From assembly GCF_019578655.1 (NCBI RefSeq), contig NC_063263.1, forward strand, positions 23,249,001-23,313,000: 64,000 nucleotides of DNA, written 5' to 3'. Below, piece by piece: positions 23,701 to 35,985 of this stretch (the first letter of the stretch is position 1; each line of letters begins with the position of its first letter). The notes beneath the pieces are model-generated. The model did not search any database. It was not told the origin of the DNA and saw only the letters and a list, made by a program, of their open reading frames with translations. Source of the stretch: Ricinus communis. Taxonomy: Eukaryota; Streptophyta; Magnoliopsida; Malpighiales; Euphorbiaceae. Made by a program: the position numbers and the translations under genes.

Positions 23701-26700
23701 GTTGACTAATCTTTTGCATGAACAGATGTGCACATATATTGAAGACTTATTCTAAGGAGAAATGAAAAAGTTTAGAAGGATACTGGAGCAAGATTTCCTG
23801 CAGCATGCATTTGTCAATAATGAAATCAAGTGGAATATCAAACATGGCTGACAAACTGTGCTTCTGCTCACTAGCACTTCCCTTTTCGATGAAACTAAAT
23901 TTACTGAGCAGACTCTCCCAACTCCTTCCTCCATAAACATCTTTTGAAACAAGAGCTTCTTGGCCTTGTTTCTTCAAGTATAAGGACGAGAAAGGGGAAG
24001 CCATTTTATCATTATTTATAAAGATACTATGTCCATCGTTATCTTGTTTCCTTCTCTCATGACTCTTTCCAGCAGCATCAGAACTATCTCCATTGTTTAT
24101 GAGGCTGTGTCTTGAATTGGCAGCTAACTTCTCAACATATACTTTGCAAGGGTCTTCTACATTTAAAAAATCAAAGCACGGTAATGATTGTCCATAAACT
24201 AAGCTGAATTCCTGTCCAGGTTTGCTCATTGGGTTAAAGAAAACATTTTTTCTCAGCATTGGATTTTTGCTAAGAAAATTGCTGCTATGATTATCCTTCC
24301 ACGGATGCAACGTAAATAAATCTGCAGTATGGAAAGCATTTTCAAGTTGATCCTTCCCCAAGGCTTCTATTGAACAATCTTTGGCAGAAGTCATTTTTCT
24401 AAAATAAGGTACACCTTCATTTATGGACTCTGTATTTGTTTTGGTTGCTGCTAGGGCTGTGTAACCTTGAGGTTGCCCCTGGTAATGCTTAAACCCTTGA
24501 TCGTCGTAGAAAGTATTATTTACAAGTGGCCAGCTCTTAGCAGTTAACCTATTAGTATATGACAAGTTTGAATCCTCCAGACCTAGAGGAACAAACATGT
24601 GACTCGTAGATTTTTTCTTACAATAGGATTGCACAAAATGGCCAAGCACATAATTCTTTGGACAATTTTCAGGTATATTGCTTTCCATATCATGTGAGCT
24701 TTGACACTGAATAGAACTTTGTAATGTATTATTAACTGGGCTACTTGTGGTTGTGGAAAACCTTAAGGAAGAAAAATACTTATGCTCATGTCCAACCAAA
24801 CTATTAGAATTCTCAGCCAGTAGCTCTGTCTCAGTTTCCTCTTCAGAACCACTTAAAGAAGAACATTCAGAAGCCTCAGATGCATTCGACCCATATGATT
24901 CATCTCTTGTACTGGAGGAATATGAACCAACTTTATCTACAGCCCTGAGAAGCATGTAAGTTCAATGATAAGCCAAAGTGCAGCATCAAGTTAACTGGAA
25001 ATTGACCACAGAAAAACCAGAAAAATGAAAGGAACATATTAATCAAACTGTTCCAAGTCAAGAGGTAGGTTAAATTACATTTGCAGTCACTAAACTTTGT
25101 ACTTTGTAACAAAAAAGGTACCAAACTTTCAATTTGTAACTAAATGGTTACTGAACTTTATTTTAATAATGCTAAAGAGTTTATCTGCCAAGTGTGAGGA
25201 AAAACTACATGGGCGGTCACCAAACTTTAAACTTTGTAATAAAAATGTACTAAAATTTTAATTTTAAAAGATATATAAGCGGTAACTTTTTGTAACAAAT
25301 CAAAGTTTTGGTACCTTTTTGTTACAAAATGTAAAATCTGGTGACTATATATGTAAATTTTACCGGTGTTATTAGAATTAAAGTATAGCAATCATTTAGT
25401 TACAACTTAAAAGTTTGGCAACTTTTCGTTATAAAGTAAAAAATTTGGTGACCGCCAATGCAATGTACCCTCAAGAGGTACTTAGGGTGAAAATCAACCA
25501 ACCAAACCATCAAAACGGACATAAGTTGGCCAGAAAATATCATTTCCAAAACAACTTGGTCAACTTAGGTTCATATAGAAATTCAATCAAGAGATTGAAG
25601 TTAGGTCTAGTTCCTGTATCTAAATTCAAATTTCTCTAATTGCATTGATACCAAGCATAAACTACATCTATATGACATGCATTCCCTTCTAAAACTAACC
25701 AACTCAAGATCCCTACTCCCTACTTTTCCATATACAGTTTTGAAGTTGTATAATAGACTTCAGAAACTAAAAGACTAAAACAAGAAAAATTAATTCTCAA
25801 AATTACAATGATAAAATCCAATAGATGGTGCTTTCCAGAATGCCCAAACCAACCACCTAGGGTGGTTTGATTGACTTGGCAGCCTTGTTGTGTTTGGTTT
25901 GGTTTGGCAGCCTTGTTTCATTCACCTTGGTTTGCATTGTGCCCAAATCACCTGGTTTAATTTCGTACACCCAAAAGAACTAATCAAATCAATGAAAGAA
26001 CAGCCTTTGGTGTATTCCCCTTCCCCTATTGACATAGTTCAACTGTTAGAACATTTTCTCAATGTTCAAGGTTGAGCAAAACTTAGGTACATATACCTAC
26101 ATGCACATGCATCAAATAAATAGAGAGGGAGGGAGAGAGATTACAGATATGAGTTCGACTTATCAGATGCTGAAGAGACATTTAAACCATCATTTAAAGT
26201 GAACGAGACTTCATTGTTTAATCCCCCTCCACTATTGTCAAAGTAGATAGGTACAATAACATCTGGGACTACCTGATGCAAGATGTTCAAAAACTATTGA
26301 ATAACCAAGTAAGTTCTGAATAAAAGAACCATCATAAAAGTAGTTATACAAGACAATCAATTATTAATTATGAAAGAGCCCTTGCAATTTATCAATCAAG
26401 TTGAATCATTGTTACAGAGAACAAAGGGCAAGTGCAGTGAAAGAGTAGCGGTGTTGGACTGGTGGACCTTCATGATTGAACAACTGCAAAAGTGAGAATA
26501 GCATATGCAGAAATCCTGAATCCTAAATGCGACTCACTTCCAAACATTAAATGTCTCGGATGTAAGGTTAAATAGAGGATGCTTAGAAAGAAACTAGGGG
26601 ATCTATATGCTAAAGTTGTCTTAGTCAGAGCGTAGAACTCTTGCTTTAAATCAGAAATGAAGCTATGGATGGGCAAGTGATCAGGCATCATAATTTATGG

Positions 26701-29582
26701 TAATAACTAAATAAGTTCCTTTTTTTTATTACATTGGCAATTTCTTCAGAATTTATCCAAAATGCCATCTTCACCGCCATTTTACATGAAGAAAAAGAAA
26801 AGAGAAAGGTATCAAACTAGTCAACCTAATCAAGCATAGCAGAAAGCAAGGCATGGTACAAGAACCTAAAGAACAACACTCATTACCTGTTGGTACCTAA
26901 GCTCCAGTTTGGCTAACACGTTTCCAAGTTTCTCCAACATTTTTTTGTAATAGTTGTTTCTTACTTTTACCATAGCCTCGAAATGTCCTTTGCTGAAGGT
27001 CACAGGAGATGCATGAAACAAATTGTCACTTGTATATCCATTGAAACTCGGAAGCAAATCCTCATAAGTATGTTCACCAGGGCCAGCATAATTGCACAAT
27101 TCAAGCAACTTCATTAATACTTGAAGCTGCTGACCAGCCCTAATAATTGGAATCAAAAAGTCCTTCAGAAAACATGGTATAGCTACTCCATCCTGTTACC
27201 CAATCAAATTATGAGAATCAAAACTAACTTGGAATAGTGAAAGAGTGACATAGGAGCTTCAGTATTACTTTAAAAAACATTACCCGAATACTAGCCCACG
27301 GGAAGTCAAAAGGGATGCCAGCTTTACAATGCAGATCAGGTGGCTGTTTATCTCCACATTCTACTATAAACTCCTTATATGGATCACTAGTCTGAGCACT
27401 AAATATCCATGACCTTATCAATCCACAATATGGTTCAAATGAGCGAAGAAAGAGGAAGTTGAGTATAGCACGGTGCGGGGGATCAGCAACCTACAGCAAA
27501 ATGTTGCAAGGAACTAGTGTTTCTTAACCCTGAGAACTAGCATGGAAACAAGTTTTTTACAATTTAAGAAACAAAAAGAAAAAACCAAAACTTGGAGGCA
27601 GTTAAGAATTACTTCCAAGAAAACATCGATTGACTTTCAAAAGGAAGAACATGACAATGAATGATCCTTGACACCAAGTAAGTAATAAATGCAAGAATTG
27701 TGATAAAATTCATCCATAAATCTCCTTTGATAGAGATAATCAACATGACCTTATATACATTTCTCCAACATGTAAAAGATTAACAGGCATATGGTATGTC
27801 CCAACAAGAACATAATTTCCATTAACAATGTATATCCATGTAAAATGACATCATGTTACAGAGGCTGGTAAGTAAAATAACTGAAATTAATTGAAACCTA
27901 ACTGCAATAAGCAATCAAAAAATCCTTTACATTATCTTTTTGTGCATCATGGAAGAAAAAGTGAATGTACATCCATGTAAAATGACATCATGTTCCAGAG
28001 GCTGGTAAGTAAAATAACTGAAATTAATTGAAACCTAACTGCAATAAGCAATTAACGAGTACTTTGCATTATCACTTTTGTGCATCATGGAAGAAAAAGT
28101 GGATGAATAAAAGGAAGAAAAGGTGAATAAACTTAAGCAGACCTGCAGTTGCGTATATAAATAAGAAAGAAGATCTCCTCCTCTATAGAAGTTAGAAAAT
28201 TCGAAGACAGCTTTAGCATTTAAATCCTCAAGAGAAGACACTGAGAAGCAAAGTGCTACATCATATAAGTTGCATATATTTCCCAGAGCTTCAATCTGAC
28301 ACCTCAATTCCTTAGTGTGCAAATACAACTCTAGTAGTGTAACTTTAGAATGCACTATGCTAGTGAGGCATGCTTCCTCATAATACTCAACATCAACTGT
28401 TGATGAATGCCTCAATCTTGCCGATGCATACACTGTATTCAAAGCACATACATATCCTTCTAAAACCTTTCCTACAGCAACAGCAAATGCCTGATTAACT
28501 AGAGTGTAAGACAAATGCTGTTCCTTCTGCGTATCATGGTCATAGTGAATTTGCTCCAACTCGATATGCGTAAGATTATCTACAAATTTACGGAGAAGAA
28601 AAACCAGAGAACCAAAGCAGCCTATAGAGTTGAGAATCCTTCCCAATGCATGAGTACTAGAAGACCGATTCCATAGACTGGGAATTTGATGGTGGGATCT
28701 ATCAGCTGGATCAGAAGAAAAGGCGGAAGAAAGCTTTTGAATACTAGTAAGGGCTGATTCCACACCTTGCATAGCATTTAATGCTAATCTTACTAAACTT
28801 GCCTCCTGAAACCAAAAGCAAGACATACATAAAAGAACAAAAATCATCAGACATTGTTCGGAATACACCATGTGCAAGAATTTGATTCAGTTGCATTCTT
28901 GCAAAATTATGTCACTTGTCGCATGATTTCATTTCTATTCAAATATCGTAGAAATGCCTTGCTTTTCCCTTCTTAATTCAAAAGAATTCAATTCAAGCAA
29001 CTATGTTGACTTTTTCTGCAATACATTATGTGCAAAAGCATGACAATCTTGGGTTGATTCCAATTTCTTTCAAAATATCTTCTTCTATTTTAAAGTTGAA
29101 ATAATTGAAGTCCAGCGACAACGACATTAGCAAACATGAGAATTGACTAAATCAGAATTCAACCGCATTGCATTTCTTAGACTATCCAAACACACTGGTT
29201 GAGAAATAAATTCAATTTACACACAACTTGTGCCCAGGACATAAATAACCTAATTACTGTATAGTAACGGCGATCATTACAAATTGTGCCACCAGAATTA
29301 ATCATGGCTGAGCTATATGTGTCTTAAACAAGGAAAAAGAAATTACAAAACTTACAGATATTAACTCAAAAGAGTTGCATAACTCAAAAAGAAGTAGCAC
29401 AAAATCAACTAATTACTTACGGAGAGAGAGGATGAGGTATGTTTGAGAGGAGAGGAATTAGGAGGAGGACGGAAAGAGGACACATTTTGAGAAGGAATGG
29501 ATTCCCAAGTGACAGGAGGGAGCCATGGTTCTTCCACTTTCAATTTCTCTAACAAGGTTCCCAAGTTCGTCTCCACTGCCAT
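17730..29582 (-). CDS. GCP6: Gamma-tubulin complex component 6 (GCP6), complete 14-exon gene
   Basis: Exons on the minus strand: 29582-29421, 28805-28143, 27490-27284, 27192-26887, 26272-26145, 24944-23784, 22801-22663, 22560-22401, 21715-21552, 20827-20742, 20466-20367, 19470-19409, 18715-18556 and 17891-17730. Every intron is GT-AG and the phases match, giving 3660 nt (1219 residues plus TAA). The start MAVETN at 29582 is the first ATG; the frame upstream has only TTG. The N-terminal WLPP.TWESIPSQ, the GRIP1 region (exons 2-4) and the GRIP2 region from residue about 870 (YKYVSKLAIKILEG, DWADLFIMSLWHH, DWPLSIILTPSALKIY) identify plant GCP6. The C-terminus FGLYCFWGHLNYNEYYTD agrees. Exon 6 (about residues 489-875) is the serine-rich, poorly conserved insertion typical of GCP6. 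Its role is in the gamma-tubulin ring complex, nucleating microtubules. No stop or frameshift was found. Confidence 0.96.
19089..19158. repeat. 35-bp tandem duplication in GCP6 intron 12
   Basis: 'ttttgctaattgtatgcaaa' with following 'tcattat.tcca' occurs twice in direct succession, with one difference. It lies inside an intron, so coding is unaffected. Confidence 0.75.
21271..21319. repeat. 25-bp tandem duplication in GCP6 intron 9
   Basis: 'aaaacaattgtttagagctg' plus 'ttta' is present twice back to back. It is recent or conserved, because the copies are identical. Confidence 0.8.
25067..25470. mobile_element. MITE-like foldback in GCP6 intron 5
   Basis: Left arm 25067-25130 ('ttaaattacatttgcagtca' ... 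'aaggtaccaaacttt') pairs with 25301-25365 ('aaagttttggtacctttttg' ... 'gtaaattttacc'). A second forward copy ('gggcggtcaccaaacttt', about 25212) and a second reverse copy ('aaatttggtgaccgcc', about 25441) lie inside and outside these. The result is two nested inverted pairs. The family is common in plant introns and encodes no protein. Confidence 0.7.
27834..28105. repeat. 137-bp tandem duplication in GCP6 intron 2
   Basis: Copy 1 (27834-27970) and copy 2 (27971-28105) both run from 'atccatgtaaaatgacatca' to 'catggaagaaaaagtg' with few differences. Copy 2 ends about 38 bp from the exon 2 splice donor (28142), so the duplication moves no coding base. Confidence 0.85.
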
Positions 29583-29800
29583 TTTTTCTCTGTCTGTCGC
29601 TCTATCCAACTTCGTAATGATACTGCTTATTAAATTTTGCCACTACAAACTGTAATATCCATTAATTTATGTTTTTTGAAATTGCTGCCCGCTTACATCA
29701 AACCGAGTCCAAATAAAATGCCTACACTAGTTTTTCGCTGTTTCTTTAAGATGCCAAAAAGAATTTCGGTGAAATGTATATATTATAAATATATAAAATT
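29583..29800 (-). other. Proximal upstream region of GCP6
   Basis: This short interval lies between the GCP6 ATG and a foldback repeat. It must hold the 5' untranslated region and core promoter. No convincing TATA box was picked out. Confidence 0.35.
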
Positions 29801-30370
29801 GAAGGGCTAATCTCACTAAAAATCTAAATTTTTATATTTAATTGCGAATTTAATTTATTTTTTAAATTTTTATTTAAATTATCTAATTTGACTAATTAAT
29901 TATAGTTATAGCCAAGTTAAAATCTCGATTAAAATAGAGTGATGTGTCATTATCAATTATTTATATATCACTACCATATATATTTATATATCACTATCAT
30001 AACACACGAGCTACCAAAGTTAGATTATGGATGAACATGAAAGTGAATGACAAGTGAAAATCATGAATCAAGAAAAAGAATGAATGATAAAGTTATTTCT
30101 TTTCTGACTTTTGTTATGATTTTATGTGTTTTTTTTAAAAGACAAACAATATTGGTAAAGTATAAAAAAAAATTAGTATCTAGAATTAAAAAGGTAGCAT
30201 CCAATTTTGAGTGAGATTTTAATTTGACTATAGTTATAATTAATTAATCAAATCGAACAATTTAAATAAAAATTTAAGAGATAAAGCCAAATTTATAAAC
30301 AAAAGATAAATGTTGGAATATTAATATCATTAGGCCAAATTGAAATATAAATTTTTTAATACAAGTACTT
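29800..30370. mobile_element. Foldback/MITE element upstream of GCP6
   Basis: The left arm about 29840-29940 ('atttaaattatctaatttga', 'ttatagttatagccaagtta', 'aatctcgatt') pairs with the right arm about 30205-30300 ('gagattttaatttgacta', 'tagttataattaattaatca', 'aatcgaacaatttaaat'). The arms are nearly 100 bp with mismatches, and about 265 bp separates them. There is no coding capacity. Similar foldbacks are widespread in plant promoters. Confidence 0.65.
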
Positions 30371-30889
30371 AATTTGATATATACAACCTTTTTTTTTAAA
30401 TAATCTTTTTAAGATATAAATATTATTTTTATCTATAAATTTTATATTTATTACATAATTAATTAATTAATTAATTAACTATTTTTTATTAAATTTTAAT
30501 TTTAATTCTAAATACAACAATTTTAATTATATTTTTATATTATTAACTAATAAATAGATTTTTAATTAAATAATAACTATTATTTTTTTAAAAGTACTTT
30601 AACTAAATTTTTATTTTATATTAATTAAATAATTTAAAGATGTAATAATTTTATTTTTAGGAAAAATAACATCACTAGCATTTATAGTATGTATCTTTTA
30701 TATAATTAAAAATTAATTTATAAAATTTTCAAGATAATTTTATATTTTATTGTAAGTATTAGAAATTTTATTGAAAGACGCTTAAAAGTATTTTAAATTA
30801 TTATCATTATAAAATATAAACTATTAAAAAAATTTATTACACTTTTACTAAAAATTTATTAAACTTTTACTAAAGACTTTTAGTGATGG
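30371..30889. other. AT-rich intergenic DNA, nothing recognised
   Basis: Almost pure A/T text with a short TTAA-type simple repeat near 30457-30478. No gene or structured repeat is supported. Confidence 0.5.
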
Positions 30890-31470
30890 ATTGGCGACTA
30901 TCATTGCCCATTTTTCGGATCAAAACATCGAGAGAATTATAAAAAATCTAATGATAAAAGTTATTGTCTTTTTCAAGTCTTGGGAGATTGAGGATAGGCG
31001 AATTTAAGTTAGAATTGAGAATAATTGAACTAAATTATTTTTTTGGAATCAATTTGGGGTTACTTGTCTGAAAAAAATTAAGTTTGACATGCGAAACAGC
31101 AGTTTCCACAAGTTCGGGGATTAAAATGTAAATTTTTTAAACTTTTTACTCATTAGAGCCAATCAGCTTTGTGTAGAGTAGACTGGCTCTATATATTTTC
31201 GATTGGCTAATTTTCTGAATTCGACGCTGTTTTATGTGTATTTTGATTTAAAACGTTAAAAATGACAAAAATAAGATTTTAGAAAGTTATTTATAATAAT
31301 TATTAGGATTTTAAAATATTTTTATTTTATTTTATTGTATATGACCTATAAAAAACTATATTTTGTTTTAAAATTCAAAATGGATATGAGCTTATTTGTG
31401 GCTTTAGGGTTTCCTAAATAACTCTACCTCTATAAATATATCCTCAAATCAAGTTTCTAGGATTACCAAT
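30890..31470 (+). repeat. LTR-like dispersed repeat, copy 1
   Basis: It shares with 44480-45010 the ordered landmarks 'agttattg.ctttttc.agtc', 'aaaaattaagtttga', 'agccaatcagct', 'ggattaaaatgtaaatttt' and 'cctctataaata'. The last is a TATA-like motif reading right at about 31429. The copies are diverged. This looks like the U3/promoter portion of one LTR family present twice in the same direction. Confidence 0.45.
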
Positions 31471-32530
31471 TCTTAGCAAGTCTCAGCCATTGATAGCAAT
31501 TATTAGCGATTTTCAATGAGAGAGAAATACAAAAATTGTCATGATCCCATCTGTGGGTCCGTGGCCGGCACTAGGGAATGGGTAGGCATAAGGCCACCAA
31601 ATCCCGTAATAAGCCTCACACTCACTGAACAATTGAACAATTGCTTGTCCTCAAGCAATTTGAATAAAATTAAAACGAAAAAATGACAAACTCCTTCTCT
31701 AATAAATAAATATCAAATAATATCATGGCTAATCATTCATATCATCGTAACCTAGAATCATTTAGCCAATAATCGATCCTTAAACAAAATACCAATGTCT
31801 AGGGCAATTTCATAATAGGAAGCAATGGAAATTAGAACCTTAAAATGTAAAGCTAAGAAAATGAGTATTCCTTCCAATTAACCTAAAATTTCGAAGAAAA
31901 TAGAGATAAAGATTTTTTTTCTAAGTACAAAATAAATACTCATGAAACGAGATTACTTATGTCTCTTTTTGTTCAAAGATCTACGCATATTTGAAATTGT
32001 CATTCTAGCCTTTTAACGCGAGTGTAAACATTGGTGATGCCAACCCTTTTACTCAACTACAGTCACAAATCCAATAACTACTCATATTCTCAGGTTTCCT
32101 TTAACATATTCTTTTCATTACAAACCTTTTTTGAGAATAGCAGAATAGAGTGAAGGATTCTTAGGATCGTTTTTATTTTATTTTATTTTTTTTACGTCTC
32201 AAAAGAATAAGAGAGTACAAAAGGGGTATTGAATGTGTGTCTACTCGATAAAATTAAGAGAAATTTTAAAACTCAATGCTCATAAATATAACTAAAGTTT
32301 CAAGATATAAAGATAATGCAACACTCTGAATCAAAAACCCTAGCATAGGTACTAAGCTTAATTCTTAATTTAAAGCTAAATTAACTACATCGCAATTCAA
32401 TAAATGATTAACCACATTTATTATTTTGAACCTATAAATTTGAGAGAAAGAAAATCATAACAAATAGTTCATTAAATTTAATAAGCCTATAGGAAACCAA
32501 TCACAAACAAGCAGAAGATAATAAAAACCC
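31471..32530 (-). other. Non-coding tail of the outer retroelement or its flank
   Basis: No open frame is recognisable. The stretch runs on the minus strand downstream of the polypurine-like motif at about 32533-32548 and contains 'ttgcttgtcctcaagcaa', a 7-bp-arm palindrome, at 31641-31658. The left boundary of the outer element could not be located. Confidence 0.35.
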
Positions 32531-32943
32531 TTCCCCCACACTTAATTAATAAATTGTCCCCAATGTGTTTGGTATATAACGTATAATAAAATAAAAGGAG
32601 GAAGAGACTTCCCTGAACCGAATGATTTCTATTTTTTATTTAATCCAAAATCTATTCCAATTCACGAGTGATCTGTTTATCTATCGAACAACTAAGAAAA
32701 AAGTAAAGGTTATAGCATATATAGTCATCCAATAATAAAAGAAAACAAAAACACCAAAAATAAAAAATCGCAAATATCCTAATCAAGTACAATCATCTAA
32801 AAATAAACTAAAATACATAGAAACAAATCAAAATAAAAGTCTAGCTCTAATGCTAGAATAAAGTGGAGGTTCAGTCTGCCATACTACCATCTCCATCAAC
32901 CCGCATCAAGGAGTTTAATCATCTCCACCAAAAATGCATATTC

Positions 32944-35167
32944 TCAATGAGATATGAACTGCTTAAGGTCTAAAGTTGGTGGGTCTTTAATAAGAGGCTT
33001 TATTCTTTCTTCCTTGGGCATCTCAATAGCTTCAAATGCTCGCTTCTTTATCGATTTTCCAACTTTTAAATAGGCTAACGGCTCAGCAGCTTCTGATGTT
33101 CCCACTTTTCCTTGTTTCTGTACAAGACATAACTCAAGAGGATTTTTAGCAACAATAGATGAAATAAAATTGACAGTTTCAGGCTTTATCATATCATCAC
33201 TAGAATCCATATGATCAAGTGCAATTGGGTGTTTCATATCATCGGGCGTTTGAAAGGTCAATTGTTCATCGCCTACCCTAAGAATGAGCTTATCATCATG
33301 AACATCAATAATGGCTCTAGTTGTAGCAAGAAAGGGTCTACCAAGGATAAGGAAAACATCAATATCCCTATCCATATCCATGATCATAAAATCCACAGGA
33401 AAATAAACTCTTAAACCTTTACCAACACATCTTTAATGATATCCCTAGGGTACACAACAGATTTATCAGTTAGTTGAACACTCATGAATGTTGGTTTAGG
33501 TTCTCTTAGTCCAAGTTTCTTAAATAATTTATAAGGCATAACACTAATACTAGCCCCTAAATCAGCCAATTCATTATTAACATTTAGATTACCAATAGAA
33601 CAAGGACTAGTGAAACTCTTTGGGTCTTTTAGCTTCTTTGGTAATCTCCTCTGAATATTGCCCAACTGTTCTCTCACAGTTGCACCATTGACACTTTCTC
33701 AAGCTTCCTCTTGTTAGAGAGTAGTTCCTTTAAGAACTTAACATACGTGGGCATCTAGGATAGAGCTTCCACAAAAAGTATATTAATATGCAATAGTTTA
33801 AAGAGTTCAAGAAACTTACTAAATTGTGCATCTAGTTTATCCTTCTGAAGGCGGGATAAAAAGGGTATTTTGTATTGAGATTCCTTCACAAAAGGGGTAG
33901 GTTTAGCTGTTACTTCTAATTTATCGTCGACTTTAACCTGTGTATTCTCTTTTTCATCATTAACCTTCTCAGTTATAATAGATTCTTCATCTACTTCATT
34001 CATATTAGTCTTTAGTTCTTTACCACTAGGCAATGTAATAACCTTAAGCTGCTCCTTAGGGTTAGCTTTTGTGTTGTTTGGCAAACTTTCTTGAGGTCTT
34101 TCACTCAAAAGCTTTGTGATCTACCCTACTTGACTTTTCAAGCTCTAAATTGAAGCTTGCTAGTTTCTAAGAGCAGTCTCAGTAGTCTAGAACCTTATTT
34201 TGGATGTAGATATAAACTTCTCCATCATCTCCTATAGATTACTCCTTCTAGGAGGAGCCTACTGCTGATTTTGCTACTGAAAACCTAGGGGTGGAGGTCA
34301 TTGTTGATTTTGATTCCCCCAAGATAAATTCAGATGATTTCTACAGCCTGGGTTATAGGTATTGCTATAAGGGTTGTTCTGTTGCCTAGGAGCATTTTCC
34401 ACTTAATCAACTTGCTCCGACTTAGTGAAGGTGTTGCCATTTTGACAGTCTTAACTTTAATTACTACCCCCACACCAATCACAAGTCATAACTTGTGCTT
34501 GTCTTCCAGATGAAGACATTATCAAAGCATCCATCTTTTTACACATGGCCTCTAATTGTGCATTTACAGTGACCATATGGTCTACCGCATGGATTCCACA
34601 CCCTTTGACTCGAACTTGCTCTTTGGGATTCTGCCACTGGTAGTTCGTGACAGCCACATCCTCAATAAGGTCCATAGCTTGATCAAGAGTCTTATTATTT
34701 AGTGATATACCTACTACAACATTAATAAACTATTTACTTACGTAATTCAGTCCATTAAAGAATATCTAAATTTGCAGCCATAAAGGTAAACCATGGTGTG
34801 GACCAGCTCCTTAGTAAATCCTTGAAATGTTCCCAATAATCGTACAGAGTCTCATTTTCTTATTGAAGAAACCCTGCTATATCATTCCTCAACTTGATTA
34901 TCTTAGAAGGTAGAAAATATCTCTCCAAGAATTTCCCGGCCAACTGATTCCAAGTTGTAAATGTCCCAGCTGGAAATGATTTCAACCACTTATTTGGCTT
35001 ATCCCTCAATTAGAATGGGAATAGCCTCAATCGAATAGCATCATCTGATACCCCATTAATCTTAAAGGTATCATAAATCTCTAGAAAATCATCCAAATGG
35101 GTGTTTGGATCCTCATTAGGTAAATCGTCGAACATGCAATTGTTTTGCACCATTTGAATAATGTTAG
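32944..35167 (-). pseudogene. Outer element: gag C-terminal part and protease domain
   Basis: On the minus strand gag continues with a MFDDLPNEDPNTHLDDFLE-like stretch (about 35140), then RLFPF and a splintered capsid region with stops near 34980, 34860 and 34760. A degraded zinc knuckle (CDWCGG) lies at about 34470. The protease shows ELADLGASISVMPYKLFKK (33600-33540) and LILGRPFLATTRAIIDVH (33345-33290), where D-x-G-A-S is the expected active-site motif with D-L-G-A-S. The frame then ends after DPPTLDLKQF with no polymerase. Confidence 0.75.
35163..35167. repeat. Target-site duplication GTTAG, left copy
   Basis: GTTAG abuts the left LTR terminus (TG at 35168) and is repeated at 42246-42250 directly after the right LTR terminus (CA at 42245). 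Confidence 0.92.
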
Positions 35168-35560
35168 TGATACGAACGCGAACCGGATACGTTCAAACAC
35201 TAAGATGAGCAATGGTGAGAAACTCAAACTCATAAACGCTCTCCCTATTTAAGAGGAAGCACCCTTACTAATAAGTTCGAATTGTCGCCCCAAGATCTAA
35301 CTTGAAAGTTTGCAATTGATTATAGAACTAACAAACTTAGCAATAGAACTACTAAGCCCTTTAGTTATAAATAGATGAAGAATGTTCAAACAATCCAAGA
35401 AACTAATAAAAAGTTAATTGATTGATCAAACATGTAGATGTGAAACTAAACTAAACAAGTTAATTTAAACTCAAGAAATTCAAGAGTTAACAACTCAAGA
35501 AAAATAAAATTCATTCAAAATGATATTTTGATCTAATGCCCCTTTTGGCCGAAATACATA

Positions 35561-35572
35561 GCTCTATTTATA
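35561..35572 (-). promoter_or_regulatory. TATA box of the Ty3/gypsy LTR (3' copy)
   Basis: The minus strand reads TATAAATAGAGC. The same sequence is kept at 41651-41662 in the 5' LTR, whose copy would drive the element. Transcription would start about 30 bp further left. Confidence 0.75.
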
Positions 35573-35848
35573 GGGTTTTGAAATGATTTTAACCCTAAAA
35601 AGGACTAAGAGATAAGGAATAAAAATCAAACCCTAAAAGACTCCTAATATACGGCTGATCTTATCCCTATAAGGAAGGATAAGATAAAGAGTAATCTAAG
35701 CAAATTAAAATCCTAAATTCATAGAGAAAGTTCTCTTTATCCAATACTTCCAAAAATATAGAAAATTAACTAAAAAAATGGGTCCACTACGAATTTATCT
35801 TGAGAAATTTGAAGCTCTTTTTGCAGGTTCCAGCAGCTCATGAATTGT

Positions 35849-35930
35849 AAGGCGTGGTCACGCCTTATTGATAATGATCTTCTGTCCAGATTTTGCGTAG
35901 CTCACAGGTTGTAAGGCGTGGTCACGCCTT
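35849..35930. repeat. Paired 18-bp dyads AAGGCGTG-GT-CACGCCTT in the gypsy LTR
   Basis: Two perfect copies (35849-35866 and 35913-35930), 64 bp apart, each sit inside a longer imperfect direct repeat ('agctcatgaattgt'/'agctcacaggttgt' ... 'attgataatgatcttct'/'attgaagatgagcttct'). They lie about 280 bp upstream of the TATA box on the minus strand. Confidence 0.85.
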
Positions 35931-35985
35931 ATTGAAGATGAGCTTCTACCTCAATCTTCATTAATAGTAATTACTGTCACTATCT

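Noticed and set aside
24747..24959. Plus-strand serine-rich frame
   Set aside because: Antisense shadow of the serine-rich GCP6 exon 6.
29583..29609. Earlier start for GCP6 (DRATDREK)
   Set aside because: The codon there is TTG; MAVETN at 29582 is the first ATG and the conserved family start.
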